This document shows positions 1-8,561 of a DNA stretch of 14,852 bases, piece after piece (positions within the stretch are counted from its first letter, which is position 1; every line of letters begins with the position of its first letter). Made by a program: the position numbers and the translations under genes. This stretch comes from Chitinophagales bacterium (GTDB taxonomy: Bacteria; Bacteroidota; Bacteroidia; Chitinophagales; Chitinophagaceae), in the NCBI GenBank assembly GCA_013297585.1, contig JAAFHG010000047.1:1-14852 (forward strand), read 5' to 3'. Under the pieces are notes generated by a model, which worked only from the letters and a program-made list of their open reading frames with translations, made no database searches and was not told where the DNA came from.

Positions 1-1015
1 TAGTAATAGCTAAGCCCAAACCAGTACCACCATATTTTCTGGTAATAGACGTTGAAGCTTGCATAAATGGCATAAATATGCTTGTTAACTTATCTAATGC
101 AATACCAACGCCTGAGTCTTTAATAGCAAAATCTATTTCAGCATAGCTATTTGGTAGCTTATTTTTAAGCTTGGCACTTACAGTTATCGTACCTTTTTGA
201 GTAAATTTTACTGCGTTTGAAATTAAATTATTAAACACCTGACCAAGCCTTAAACCATCACCTAAATAGTGTTGTGGTAAGTTAGCATCTATATCTAAAA
301 TTATTTTATTTTCACGCTCATCGGCACTGTTTTTATTGCCTGTAATAATATCTGCAATTAGTTTTTTTATGCTAAAAACAGATTCTTCCAACTCTAGTTT
401 GCCCGACTCTATTTTATTAAAATCAAGTATATCGTTAATTAATACTAGTAGATGGTCTGCCGAGGTTTTAAGCGCTGTTAAATTGGCAATTTGATCTTCT
501 CGTGGATTATTTTTTAGCAATAAATGCCCCATACCAATTACCGCATTTAACGGTGTTCGTATTTCGTGGCTCATGATGGATAAAAACTCCGATTTGGCTT
601 GGCTAGCAAGTTCGGCTTCATCTTTTGCTAATAGCAGTTGGCTTTCTACTTCTTTACGCTTATTAATTTCGTCGTTTAGTAAATCCACTATTTGCAATAA
701 ATCATCATCTTGATGAATTAAGGTGTTGTTAGCTTTAGTAGAAATATTATTTAACGCATCCTTTAGTTTTTCTATAAAAATATTTTTAAGCTCAAACTCT
801 TCTTTAAGCTTATCATTTATTTCAGAAAAATCTTGTTGACTAATAGTAAAAGAGTGGTCTGATAGTTCTTTGTCTTTATCAAAAGCTTCGTACGAGTCGC
901 TTACAGCTTCAATAAACTTTAAAAAATGCTCGTTGGTAAGTAACTCTGGACTTGTATATTTTTTAAGTTGCCTCTGTACTAGTTTGTGATATGATGGGTT
1001 AGGTTTAGGCTGCAT
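1..1015 (-). CDS. Histidine kinase, partial (C-terminal end beyond window)
   Basis: The first 338 residues are visible and the gene runs off the left edge. An N-terminal region of about 110 residues has no clear domain but looks helical. It is followed by a charged coiled coil (about 65-140), a HisKA dimerisation helix with the phospho-accepting His at about residue 150 (MSHEIRTP), and a HATPase domain with an N-box (NNLISNAVKFT), G1 (DSGVGI) and, at the very edge, G2 (KYGGTGLGL). No transmembrane segment is seen, so it is probably cytosolic. A receiver domain may follow outside the window. The ATG lies one base after the stop codon of the FIST gene, so the two are almost certainly co-translated. 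I infer that this kinase reads the FIST protein and feeds the same phosphorelay as the H-NOX kinase upstream. Its signal is unknown. Confidence 0.9.
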   Translation of the reverse strand, partial: MQPKPNPSYHKLVQRQLKKYTSPELLTNEHFLKFIEAVSDSYEAFDKDKELSDHSFTISQQDFSEINDKLKEEFELKNIFIEKLKDALNNISTKANNTLIHQDDDLLQIVDLLNDEINKRKEVESQLLLAKDEAELASQAKSEFLSIMSHEIRTPLNAVIGMGHLLLKNNPREDQIANLTALKTSADHLLVLINDILDFNKIESGKLELEESVFSIKKLIADIITGNKNSADERENKIILDIDANLPQHYLGDGLRLGQVFNNLISNAVKFTQKGTITVSAKLKNKLPNSYAEIDFAIKDSGVGIALDKLTSIFMPFMQASTSITRKYGGTGLGLAIT

Positions 1016-1016
1016 T

Positions 1017-2165
1017 TTATTCGTTAAAGGTTGTAATGGTCATGGTTTGGTTATTCAGCTCGCATTTACTATGCGGATTAAGTGGCGATATTTCGCCATA
1101 CGAATAAAAGCCAGTAATAATTGTTTCGTTGCCAAATATATCTTTTATGGTTTCAATTTCTTCATCTATGCGCTTACTTAGTATCAACTTTCTGCCCACA
1201 CAGCTTATTAGTAATGCTAATTTAGGTTTGTTATTTATAGCATTGTCAAATTGTACCAATGTATTATTAGCAGCTTGATTGGCGGCATCAATAATTTTAT
1301 CAAAATTGGCTTTCATAAAGCGTACATATGCGCCTTCTGGTATATCGCCTGCAAATACCATTTCTTTCTCTTGTTCATTAATAGATAAAATTGTACGTAC
1401 CAAGTAGCCTTCTTGCCCTTCTAAGCGTACACAAAGTGGAAATAATAGTGCAGAGCCCGGTAATTCATCGGCATATTTACCAAGATATTTTTTGTATAAA
1501 TCTAGTGCACTACCATTATCTATTTCGTATAAACGGTTGGCTACAGAACGTGTTACCATTTTTTCTGGGCCAAAAATTTCCCAGCCGCCCATAGAGCCAT
1601 GTGCTACTTTTAAATCGTTACCATAAAACCCAACGGCTACAATATTGCCCTCGGCTGGTGCTTGATTGTAGCCAACTAATGTAGATATAAATCTTGCCGC
1701 ATCGCCTGCAAGGCCGCCTGTTACGGGTATATTACCATGGTTAATATCTTCTATGCCTCTTACAAGTTCGCTGCCATTTACTAGGCCACCATCAGATATT
1801 ACTAATACATAAGACAAGCTACCTAAAAAGTTTAATTGATTAAATATAAGTTTACCAGCTTCAAAGCTGCTTGGTTGGTCTTTTATATTAATGCAGATGG
1901 TGGTAAACTGTGTTTTTTCAAACTCTATGGCAACTACCGATACGGTATCGTCGTACACGGTATCATCGTAAATTTCGCCTGCTGTAGAGCAAAGTACAAT
2001 ATCTGATTGCGGATAATCTTGCAGTAAATGATTATAAATTGTATCGTTTTGCAGTAGCATTTTGCTACCAAAGCCTAATACAAGTTTTTTAGTATCGCTA
2101 TTAAGCGCATCACCAAATTGAGGCATAAATTGCCCATTTTTAAACAACTTTTGTGCTACTTTCAT
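1017..2165 (-). CDS. FIST N/FIST C domain sensory protein
   Basis: This 382-residue soluble protein resembles the FIST family, a sensory module usually fused to or encoded beside histidine kinases, methyl-accepting proteins or cyclic-di-GMP enzymes, and proposed to bind small ligands such as amino acids. Visible features are the FIST_N-like segment DIVLCSTAGEI near residue 60, the glycine-rich PVTGGLAGDAA near residue 150, and a FIST_C-like C-terminal half that includes a segment around LALLISCVGRK and ends with GFYSYGEISP, the usual closing signature. There is no signal peptide or membrane helix. The gene starts 21 bases after the hybrid kinase stop and ends one base before the next kinase start, so it is the middle gene of a coupled set. 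Residues YDDTVYDDTV come from a 15-base tandem duplication (1941-1970). Ligand unknown. Family assignment is by remembered motifs, not a search. Confidence 0.88.
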   Translation of the reverse strand: MKVAQKLFKNGQFMPQFGDALNSDTKKLVLGFGSKMLLQNDTIYNHLLQDYPQSDIVLCSTAGEIYDDTVYDDTVSVVAIEFEKTQFTTICINIKDQPSSFEAGKLIFNQLNFLGSLSYVLVISDGGLVNGSELVRGIEDINHGNIPVTGGLAGDAARFISTLVGYNQAPAEGNIVAVGFYGNDLKVAHGSMGGWEIFGPEKMVTRSVANRLYEIDNGSALDLYKKYLGKYADELPGSALLFPLCVRLEGQEGYLVRTILSINEQEKEMVFAGDIPEGAYVRFMKANFDKIIDAANQAANNTLVQFDNAINNKPKLALLISCVGRKLILSKRIDEEIETIKDIFGNETIITGFYSYGEISPLNPHSKCELNNQTMTITTFNE

Positions 2166-2186
2166 CTTGTAATAGTTTAGATGTTA

Positions 2187-5100
2187 TTACAAGTTAGGAT
2201 ACGCATTATGCATTTGTGCTATTACTTTTACAACTACATCTTGGCATAATTGCAGTTGGCCTGGTAAATCATCGGTTGTTAATTTACCTTTTCCTGCTGC
2301 TTCTATATCTCTTATAACTTGTTTTAACGAATTTATGGCTAAATTATCGATACTTGGCTTAATCTTATGTGCTAAAGCCCCCATTTTTTCTAACTCGTTG
2401 GTTGTAAATGCTTCTTGCATTTCTTGCATCATTTGTGGTGTTTGTTCACAAAAAATGGCTAGCATTTTTTTAATAAAGGCCTCATTACCACCGCTAATGG
2501 TGTTAAGGTTAGTTAAGTCGTATAAAGGTGCATCGTTACTATCGGGCATTGCAATGTTAGTTTCTTCAATTTGTATAGTAGTAGTGGTTATTGCTTTATC
2601 TAGCCACTTTGCTATTACTTTTAGTAAGTCTTCTTCCTTAAAAGGCTTTGGTACATAATCGTTCATGCCCGATATAAAACACTTATCATTTTCACCTTTT
2701 ATGGCATTAGCTGTTAACGCTATTATTGGTACGTTATTGCCTTGTTTTCGTATAGTTTCTGTGGCATCAAAGCCATTAATAATAGGCATTTGTAAATCCA
2801 TTAATACCAAGTGTGGCTTAACGCTGTTTACTTTTTCTATTGCTTCGGCACCGTTTACGGCTTCAAAAATTTGTGTACCATAGTTTTCTAGAATGATAGA
2901 TGCTACTAGGCGGTTCATATCGTTATCGTCTACTATTAATATTTTCTTATCGGCTAAAAAATCTTTCTCAAACTCTATTATTTCTTTTGTTTTTAAATCT
3001 GCTGGTGTACCTTTTTTAAGTTCTAGCTCAAATGTAATGGTGGTACCCACGCCTTTTTTGCTGCTAGCATATATTCTACCACCCATCAGTTCTATAAGAT
3101 CTTTACAAATGCTCATGCCTAAGCCAGTACCACCATATTTTCTACTTACCGATTCGTATTCTTGGCTAAACTTGTCGAACAAGCGTTGTACAAATTCGTC
3201 CTCCATACCTATGCCTGTATCGGTAATGGCTATTTGTATAAGTTGCGATTGTAGGTTACTGCTTACAACACTTAGTTTTACATCTATACTGCCTTTTTCG
3301 GTAAATTTAATGGCATTACTAATTAAGTTTAGCATTACTTGGTTTAGCCTATAGGGGTCGCCAATAAGTACTTTAGAAACCGTGTTATCAAAGTAAGAAT
3401 TAGTAAGCTGTAAGCCCTTTTCATCTGCCTTATTGGCCAATACTTGCATAGCATTAAGCACAAATAGCTGTGGCTCGAAGCCAATATTTTCGAAGCTTAG
3501 TTTACCTGCTTCAATCTTAGATAAATCTAAAATATCGTTAATAATTACCAGTAAGTTGTCTGAAGCGGCATTAATGGTGTTTAAATAAAATTGCTGTGTA
3601 GAATTAAGTTGTGTTTTGCCTAATTGATTAGCCATACCCATAATGGCATTCATAGGTGTGCGTATTTCGTGGCTCATATTGGCCAAGAAATTTTGCTTGG
3701 TTTTTGCTAGCTCTTCGGTAATTTTTTTGGCTTTTTTAAGCTCTTTTTCTGCTAATACTCTATCTGTAATATCTACCGAAAAGCCAATGATATATGGCGG
3801 TTTGCCTGGCTCTTCTTTTAAAAAATTATTGTAAAGCGTATATATTACGTTGCCATTTTTATTTACCACACGTAAAATACCGTTTGCTTGTTTTTCTTCA
3901 ATAATTTTATCTAAGTAAGTGACGTTAAAAAAGCTACTGTCTTCTGGCAACATAAACTCTGTAATACTGTGGCCTATCATTTCTTCATCCTCGTAGCCAT
4001 ATAGTTTACCCACCATTGGGTTTACGGTTAAAAATCTGCCATCGAGGTCGTGTGTGGTAATAATAGCCATACTATTATCAATCACATCTCTGTAGCTTTT
4101 TTCGCTGAGTTCAATTTTTTGTTGTATAGTTCTAATATCTGTAATATCTATGCCATATCCTATTACAATTTTAACTTCTTTGTTTTTATCAAGTACAGGG
4201 TACATATTGCGTAATATGTACTTTTTGCTGCCGTCTGGCAATATTCTTTCCTCTTCCCAGCTTTTTAGTTCTTTAGATTGTGATATGTCATTAAAAATGC
4301 TTCTACGCTCGGTTAAGATACTTTCTGGTAAATTTCTAAGTTGTATGTAATCTTCATCTTTTTTTCCAATCATCCATTTACGAAGCTCTGCATCTTTAAT
4401 CGCTTTAGGATTTAAGTACAAATAGGCGTGTTTATGGTCAAATACAGCTATATCGGAAGGAATATTATCTAAAATTTCTTCGTAAAATACGCGTTGATCT
4501 TCTAAGCGCTTCTCTGTATTTAATTTCTCTGTTATGTCATTGTAAACCCAAAGGCTACCCTCGTATATATTTTGGTTCCAAATTGGAATAAAATCTATTT
4601 CAAAAAACCTACCATCTAATAGCTCAAATCTATTGCCTGTACTCAGTTTTTTATCTTCGTACAAATGCTGAATAGTTTGAATAAAGGTATCTTGATGTTT
4701 AAATAGGTATTTTGATTGTTGTAGTGATGTATCGCAGCTATTACCTACAAGTTCTGCGGGGGTTAATTGTATATTAAATAAGTCGCAAAAATTTTTGTTT
4801 GCAAGTGTTATTAATCTCGCATCGTTAGATAGTAAAATACCAGCCTGTAAGTTGGTAATAAGCGATGACATGCGACTTGCTGATGCCTCTACTTCTTTTT
4901 CAATAGATTTTTTAGCAGTAATATCGGTATGTGTACCTATAATTCGTATTGGTAATCCTATACTATTTTTTTCTATTACAACGCCCCTGTCTAATACCCA
5001 TTTTAAGTCACCGCTTTTGTCTATAATACGATATTCTAACGAGTGGTGATCTATCAAACCTCGCCTATATTTAATATCGTTTTCTTTTAAACTATTTTTA

Positions 5101-6461
5101 TCTTCTTTATGTACACAACTGTACCACAGGTCTACATTGCTTTCAAACTCTTCGGATGTGTATCCAAGTAACTCAAATTCTTTTTGCGAAAAACTGGTTT
5201 GGTTGGTAGTAAAATCGTGTTCCCAAACATTATCGCCCATTTTTTGTAAAGCGAGATTTATACGCTTATCAAACTCTTTTAATTTCTCAGCAACTTCTTT
5301 TTCTTTGGTAATATCTTCTTCTATTGCAAAAAATTGAATTAGCTTGCCATTTATATCAAATATCGGTTGCGAATTAATGCGCAGCCAATAACCTTCACCA
5401 GTTTTTTTGTAGTTGTATATTTCACAGGTAAATGGTTGTTCGCTACGTACTTTTTCTCTTATATACAGCCTTGTGTTGTTATCAGTTTCTGGGCCTTGTA
5501 AAAAACTACCGGGTGTTTTACCAATTACTTCCTCTACTTTGTAGCCAGTATTTTCGTAAAACCCTTTATTTACCCACTCTATTCTGCCCAAGGCATCGGT
5601 AATTACAATGGCATTGGGTGTTTGCTGGATGATGTAGGATAGCTTATGTAACTCTGCTTGGTCTTTTTTAAATTGGGTAATATCTCTACCATAAATATTT
5701 ATGTAGCCTTCTTGTATTAATGGTTTACAGGTAAATGAGAAGTCCTTATCACCCGATTGGGTTTCAAACGTCCATTCATCATCATTTCCCAGAAAATTTT
5801 TAGATACTTGTACAAAAAATTTTTTATAGTTATGTTGTACACCGTTATCTGTAAACGTTTCTAGTAGCTCTGCGGCGGGATTTCTGGTTAGTACATTGCC
5901 TTGTAGGTCTATACGTATTAAGGGGTTGGGTGTAAGGCGAGAGAATAAAGCAATGTCTTGTATCTCTTTATTAACTTTTTTTAGTTCGTTTTTTTGTTTG
6001 TTAACGGTTTTTAAAACATGTTTTAAGTCGTCTGAAGTTATTTCTTGCGTTTTTAGTACATGTAGCAAGTCTATCATTGGGTCGTGATAGGCAAAATCAT
6101 CGAGTGTTAAATTGTTTTCTATTACTTCTTCAATAGAACCAAACCAAGGCGAGCCTAAAAATAAAAGTTCGTTACTATCTTCTAGATATTCTATTTGACC
6201 ACGAAGTTTAATACGCTTTTCGTTAAGGCACTCAATAATAACCTGCCTCCCAGCTATATTTTTTAGTAGCTCAAAATTTATTTCTAGGTCTGCTGGTCTT
6301 TTAATAATGCAGCTATCGCTAAATGGTAGGTTATGTTTATTGGGCAATACTTTTTGTAACGTAAGCCCATAGTCTACGATATATAAACTAGCGTTTATAC
6401 GGATGTAGAACGGGAATAACCTGTTAAATTGTTGTTTTTCAAAAAGGAATTGATTTGCCAA
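2187..6461 (-). CDS. HNOBA-multi-PAS hybrid histidine kinase (REC, HPt)
   Basis: A 1424-residue cytosolic hybrid sensor kinase. Residues 1-140 match the H-NOX-associated (HNOBA) domain of soluble guanylate cyclase: FNRLFPF near the start, then RLKGQ-like IKLRGQIEYLEDSNELLFLGSP and LTLDDFAYHDPMIDLL. A short coiled coil (140-170) leads into about six PAS/PAC units (about 171-262, 270-388, 395-517, 525-645, 655-776, 785-900). HisKA has His931 (HEIRTP). HATPase has NLISNAIKFT, DTGIGM and GGTGLGM. The receiver (about 1173-1290) has Asp1222 (LMDLQMP) and Lys1272. A C-terminal HPt has His1365 (AHKIKPS). This gives a complete His-Asp-His relay able to pass phosphate to the NtrC-type regulator nearby. 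The likely start is TTG at 6461, 8 bases after the H-NOX stop. No in-frame ATG occurs before about residue 128, and HNOBA needs the earlier start. The adjacent H-NOX gene strongly suggests it is the signal partner. Confidence 0.95.
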   Translation of the reverse strand: MANQFLFEKQQFNRLFPFYIRINASLYIVDYGLTLQKVLPNKHNLPFSDSCIIKRPADLEINFELLKNIAGRQVIIECLNEKRIKLRGQIEYLEDSNELLFLGSPWFGSIEEVIENNLTLDDFAYHDPMIDLLHVLKTQEITSDDLKHVLKTVNKQKNELKKVNKEIQDIALFSRLTPNPLIRIDLQGNVLTRNPAAELLETFTDNGVQHNYKKFFVQVSKNFLGNDDEWTFETQSGDKDFSFTCKPLIQEGYINIYGRDITQFKKDQAELHKLSYIIQQTPNAIVITDALGRIEWVNKGFYENTGYKVEEVIGKTPGSFLQGPETDNNTRLYIREKVRSEQPFTCEIYNYKKTGEGYWLRINSQPIFDINGKLIQFFAIEEDITKEKEVAEKLKEFDKRINLALQKMGDNVWEHDFTTNQTSFSQKEFELLGYTSEEFESNVDLWYSCVHKEDKNSLKENDIKYRRGLIDHHSLEYRIIDKSGDLKWVLDRGVVIEKNSIGLPIRIIGTHTDITAKKSIEKEVEASASRMSSLITNLQAGILLSNDARLITLANKNFCDLFNIQLTPAELVGNSCDTSLQQSKYLFKHQDTFIQTIQHLYEDKKLSTGNRFELLDGRFFEIDFIPIWNQNIYEGSLWVYNDITEKLNTEKRLEDQRVFYEEILDNIPSDIAVFDHKHAYLYLNPKAIKDAELRKWMIGKKDEDYIQLRNLPESILTERRSIFNDISQSKELKSWEEERILPDGSKKYILRNMYPVLDKNKEVKIVIGYGIDITDIRTIQQKIELSEKSYRDVIDNSMAIITTHDLDGRFLTVNPMVGKLYGYEDEEMIGHSITEFMLPEDSSFFNVTYLDKIIEEKQANGILRVVNKNGNVIYTLYNNFLKEEPGKPPYIIGFSVDITDRVLAEKELKKAKKITEELAKTKQNFLANMSHEIRTPMNAIMGMANQLGKTQLNSTQQFYLNTINAASDNLLVIINDILDLSKIEAGKLSFENIGFEPQLFVLNAMQVLANKADEKGLQLTNSYFDNTVSKVLIGDPYRLNQVMLNLISNAIKFTEKGSIDVKLSVVSSNLQSQLIQIAITDTGIGMEDEFVQRLFDKFSQEYESVSRKYGGTGLGMSICKDLIELMGGRIYASSKKGVGTTITFELELKKGTPADLKTKEIIEFEKDFLADKKILIVDDNDMNRLVASIILENYGTQIFEAVNGAEAIEKVNSVKPHLVLMDLQMPIINGFDATETIRKQGNNVPIIALTANAIKGENDKCFISGMNDYVPKPFKEEDLLKVIAKWLDKAITTTTIQIEETNIAMPDSNDAPLYDLTNLNTISGGNEAFIKKMLAIFCEQTPQMMQEMQEAFTTNELEKMGALAHKIKPSIDNLAINSLKQVIRDIEAAGKGKLTTDDLPGQLQLCQDVVVKVIAQMHNAYPNL

Positions 6462-6468
6462 AATATTA

Positions 6469-7011
6469 TTACCAAATTAGTTTAAAAATTTCGTGACCGT
6501 CGTCTCCTACTTTATGCTGCACTAATTCTATCTGCAATGGTGTATTGTACATTTTACCTAATCCAGATAAAAGGCCTCTCACAAATTCTCGTAAACCGCT
6601 TCTTTTAGAAAAATAGTGTACACACAATTGGTTATCTTGTATATCACTTATTCTAAATTCTGGCGGTGTTAGTTTAGGATAAATCATCATTATCCTGTTA
6701 TGAAACACGGGCAAGTTAATTAAAAATTCTTTTAAATGCTTACCACCTGCTGCCATTAATCCACCATATTTTTCTTTCCCTATTTTTAGTATCCACCATT
6801 CGCCAAACGCATTAAAAACATTGTCTATATGTAGGCCTGTTTCTGCCGATACTGCATTGGCCAATAAAAATGTAATTTCATCGTCGTAAGGCTCATTACT
6901 AATGAAAAAATCAATATCTACACCACTACGGTCTTTTACTGCTTGCCATTTTGCTTCGCCAAAATTTTCAATTACTAAATCTTCTATCGCTTTATTTACT
7001 ATACCGTACAT
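6469..7011 (-). CDS. H-NOX (haem NO-binding) sensor protein
   Basis: This 180-residue protein is a full-length, stand-alone H-NOX domain, the haem gas sensor related to the N-terminus of soluble guanylate cyclase. Diagnostic features are the MYGIVNKAIEDLV start, the proximal haem ligand His104 in NLPVFHNRI, a Pro pair after it (TPPEF), and the haem-propionate YxSxR motif at Tyr133-Ser135-Arg137. By my hand alignment to the O2-binding Thermoanaerobacter H-NOX, the distal-pocket Tyr140 position falls on Phe143 here, which fits NO/CO selectivity rather than O2 binding. Bacterial H-NOX proteins typically control a neighbouring kinase or cyclic-di-GMP enzyme. Here the gene stops 8 bases before an HNOBA kinase. 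The ATG at 7011 has no obvious Shine-Dalgarno, as is usual in this phylum. It is preceded by a 161-bp gap with two operator-like repeats. Confidence 0.95.
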   Translation of the reverse strand: MYGIVNKAIEDLVIENFGEAKWQAVKDRSGVDIDFFISNEPYDDEITFLLANAVSAETGLHIDNVFNAFGEWWILKIGKEKYGGLMAAGGKHLKEFLINLPVFHNRIMMIYPKLTPPEFRISDIQDNQLCVHYFSKRSGLREFVRGLLSGLGKMYNTPLQIELVQHKVGDDGHEIFKLIW

Positions 7012-7051
7012 ACTCGATTTTTAATTACTTTGAGGATAAGCTCTAATAATA

Positions 7052-7067
7052 TCACAAATTGTACCTA
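7052..7067 (-). promoter_or_regulatory. Weak candidate sigma54 promoter for the H-NOX operon
   Basis: On the minus strand TAGGTAC, five bases, then GTGA gives the GG-N10-G spacing of a -24/-12 element, but it differs from TGGCAC-N5-TTGC at several positions. It resembles the better element at 8648-8662 (both have GA instead of GC at -12). The predicted start near 7041 would leave a leader of about 30 nt and would put the two operator repeats about 96 and 116 bp upstream, a usual distance for an NtrC-type activator. It is weak alone; the context is the main support. Confidence 0.35.
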
Positions 7068-7129
7068 ATAAAAATAATGAGCAATAGTGTTGGTTACTAT
7101 GTATTTACATGTATAAATTTTTTAATTTT

Positions 7130-7164
7130 TTCCGTTTTGTGGAATTTCCATCCGTTTTGTGGAA
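7130..7164. repeat. Tandem operator-like repeats upstream of H-NOX
   Basis: Two identical 14-base copies of TCCGTTTTGTGGAA (7131-7144 and 7151-7164) start exactly 20 bp apart, about two helical turns. Each is an imperfect palindrome of the form TCC-N7-GGA (TTCC-N7-GGAA for the first), the symmetry expected for a Fis-type helix-turn-helix dimer. A close relative occurs upstream of the regulator gene (8562-8574). They lie in the gap before the H-NOX operon, just after the regulator gene stop, and are best read as upstream activating sites for the NtrC-type regulator. Confidence 0.65.
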
Positions 7165-7172
7165 AATTTGGC

Positions 7173-8519
7173 TTATTTAATATCACCATCTTGTATCATT
7201 TTGTAAATGGTGCTTTTACCAATATCTAGTTTTTTGGCAGTAGCAATCACATCGTTATTATTATTCTTCAAATATAGTTTAATAATGTCTAGTGTGTATT
7301 GTCGCAAGGTTTTTTCTTCAGTTAAAAAATTCTCCTCGTTTCTTGTGGCGTTAAAAGTAATGTCATCGGCTACAATTTCGTTGCCATCGCACATAACAGC
7401 TGCAAGTTCTACCATGGCTTTTAATTCTCTAATATTGCCAGGAAAATTGTATCGGAGTAATTTGTCTTTAGCGCTTTGGGCTATGTTTATGCTACCAAGT
7501 TTATTCTGCTTCGCAAAATCGTCTAAAAAGTGCTTTGCCAAAATCAGTATATCGTTACCTCGGTCTCGCAATGGTGGTAAATTAATAGGTAAGCCTATAA
7601 TACGGTAATACAAATCTTCTCTAAAATTACCTTTTTTTACTTCTTCTGCAAGGTTTTTATGGGTGGCTACAAGTAAGCGTATATCTAGCTTTATTTTTTC
7701 GTTGCCACCTATACGTACCACTTCTCTTTCTTGCAATACACGTAGCAGCTTACTTTGTACGCTTAGATCTAGTTCGGCTATTTCGTCTAAAAAAATGGTG
7801 CCGCCATCTGCTTCTTCAAACTTACCTATTTTTCTTGTTACAGCACCAGTAAAAGCACCCTTCTCGTAGCCAAATAGCTCGCTTTCTACCAGTTCTCTAG
7901 GTATTGCGGCCATATTTACAGGTACAAATGTTTTCTTTTTTCTATCGCTATTGTAATGTATAGCCTTAGCCACCACTTCTTTACCGGTACCAGTTTCGCC
8001 AGTTATAGATACATTAATATTGGTTTTAGATGCTTTTTCCATAATGCGGAAAATATTTTTTAGCGCATCGCTTTGGCCTATTAATGTTTTTTCAAACGAA
8101 AATTTTTGCCCTAGTTCTTCTCTCAGCTGTGCTACTTCCTTGCGTAGCGACTGGTTTTCACGTATATGAATAATACTTTTCCAGAGTAAATCTTTGGTAG
8201 ATTCATCTTTTACCAAATAATCACTTACACCCATTTTTAGCAAATTCACAGCAACGGTAATGTTCTCTTGCGAGCTAATGACTATAACGGGTACCTGCTT
8301 GTCTATTTCTCGTATTTTTTGATACAGCTTATCACCTTGCATATCTGGCAACGATATGTCTACTGTAATTAAGTCTGGCTGTAAGTACAATTTATTAAGG
8401 CAGTCTTTGGCTGTTTCAAACCGAGTAATTTTATAATCGGGGTTAAGACTCATGTGGTATTGCAATAGCTCGCCATACCATTTATCGTCTTCTACCATAA
8501 AAATATTATACGCACTCAT
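7173..8519 (-). CDS. NtrC-family sigma54-dependent response regulator
   Basis: A 448-residue regulator with the classic three-part layout. The receiver domain (1-120) has the acidic pair in MVEDD, phospho-acceptor Asp54 (TVDISLP), Ser82 and Lys104. The AAA+ domain (about 145-375) has Walker A GETGTGK (174-180), the sigma54-contacting GAFTGA loop (221-226) and Walker B IFLDE (242-246). A C-terminal Fis-type helix-turn-helix follows (about 405-448, AKKLDIGKSTIYKMI). An intact GAFTGA means it should open sigma54 promoters. I chose the ATG at 8519; a TTG at 8537 would add six residues ahead of the receiver. It sits just upstream of the H-NOX kinase operon on the same strand and is the obvious output of that relay. 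Candidate binding sites lie before both its own gene and H-NOX, implying autoregulation. Confidence 0.95.
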   Translation of the reverse strand: MSAYNIFMVEDDKWYGELLQYHMSLNPDYKITRFETAKDCLNKLYLQPDLITVDISLPDMQGDKLYQKIREIDKQVPVIVISSQENITVAVNLLKMGVSDYLVKDESTKDLLWKSIIHIRENQSLRKEVAQLREELGQKFSFEKTLIGQSDALKNIFRIMEKASKTNINVSITGETGTGKEVVAKAIHYNSDRKKKTFVPVNMAAIPRELVESELFGYEKGAFTGAVTRKIGKFEEADGGTIFLDEIAELDLSVQSKLLRVLQEREVVRIGGNEKIKLDIRLLVATHKNLAEEVKKGNFREDLYYRIIGLPINLPPLRDRGNDILILAKHFLDDFAKQNKLGSINIAQSAKDKLLRYNFPGNIRELKAMVELAAVMCDGNEIVADDITFNATRNEENFLTEEKTLRQYTLDIIKLYLKNNNNDVIATAKKLDIGKSTIYKMIQDGDIK

Positions 8520-8561
8520 AAGTAGGCTTATTTGCAAGAATAAATAATATTGTAAAGATTG

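Noticed and set aside
21..3143. Identical 20-base segment (21-40 and about 3124-3143) in the two kinase genes
   Set aside because: It encodes the conserved G2 box RKYGGTG of both ATPase domains, so shared motif and codon use explain it without recombination.
5480..5530. LOV-type flavin photosensor in the second PAS domain
   Set aside because: The motif reads GKTPGSFLQGPETD; the cysteine of NCRFLQ that binds flavin is missing.
8520..8537. TTG start giving a 454-residue regulator
   Set aside because: The ATG at 8519 places the receiver start (YNIFMVEDD) at the normal distance from the N-terminus, and no ribosome site favours the TTG. It remains possible.
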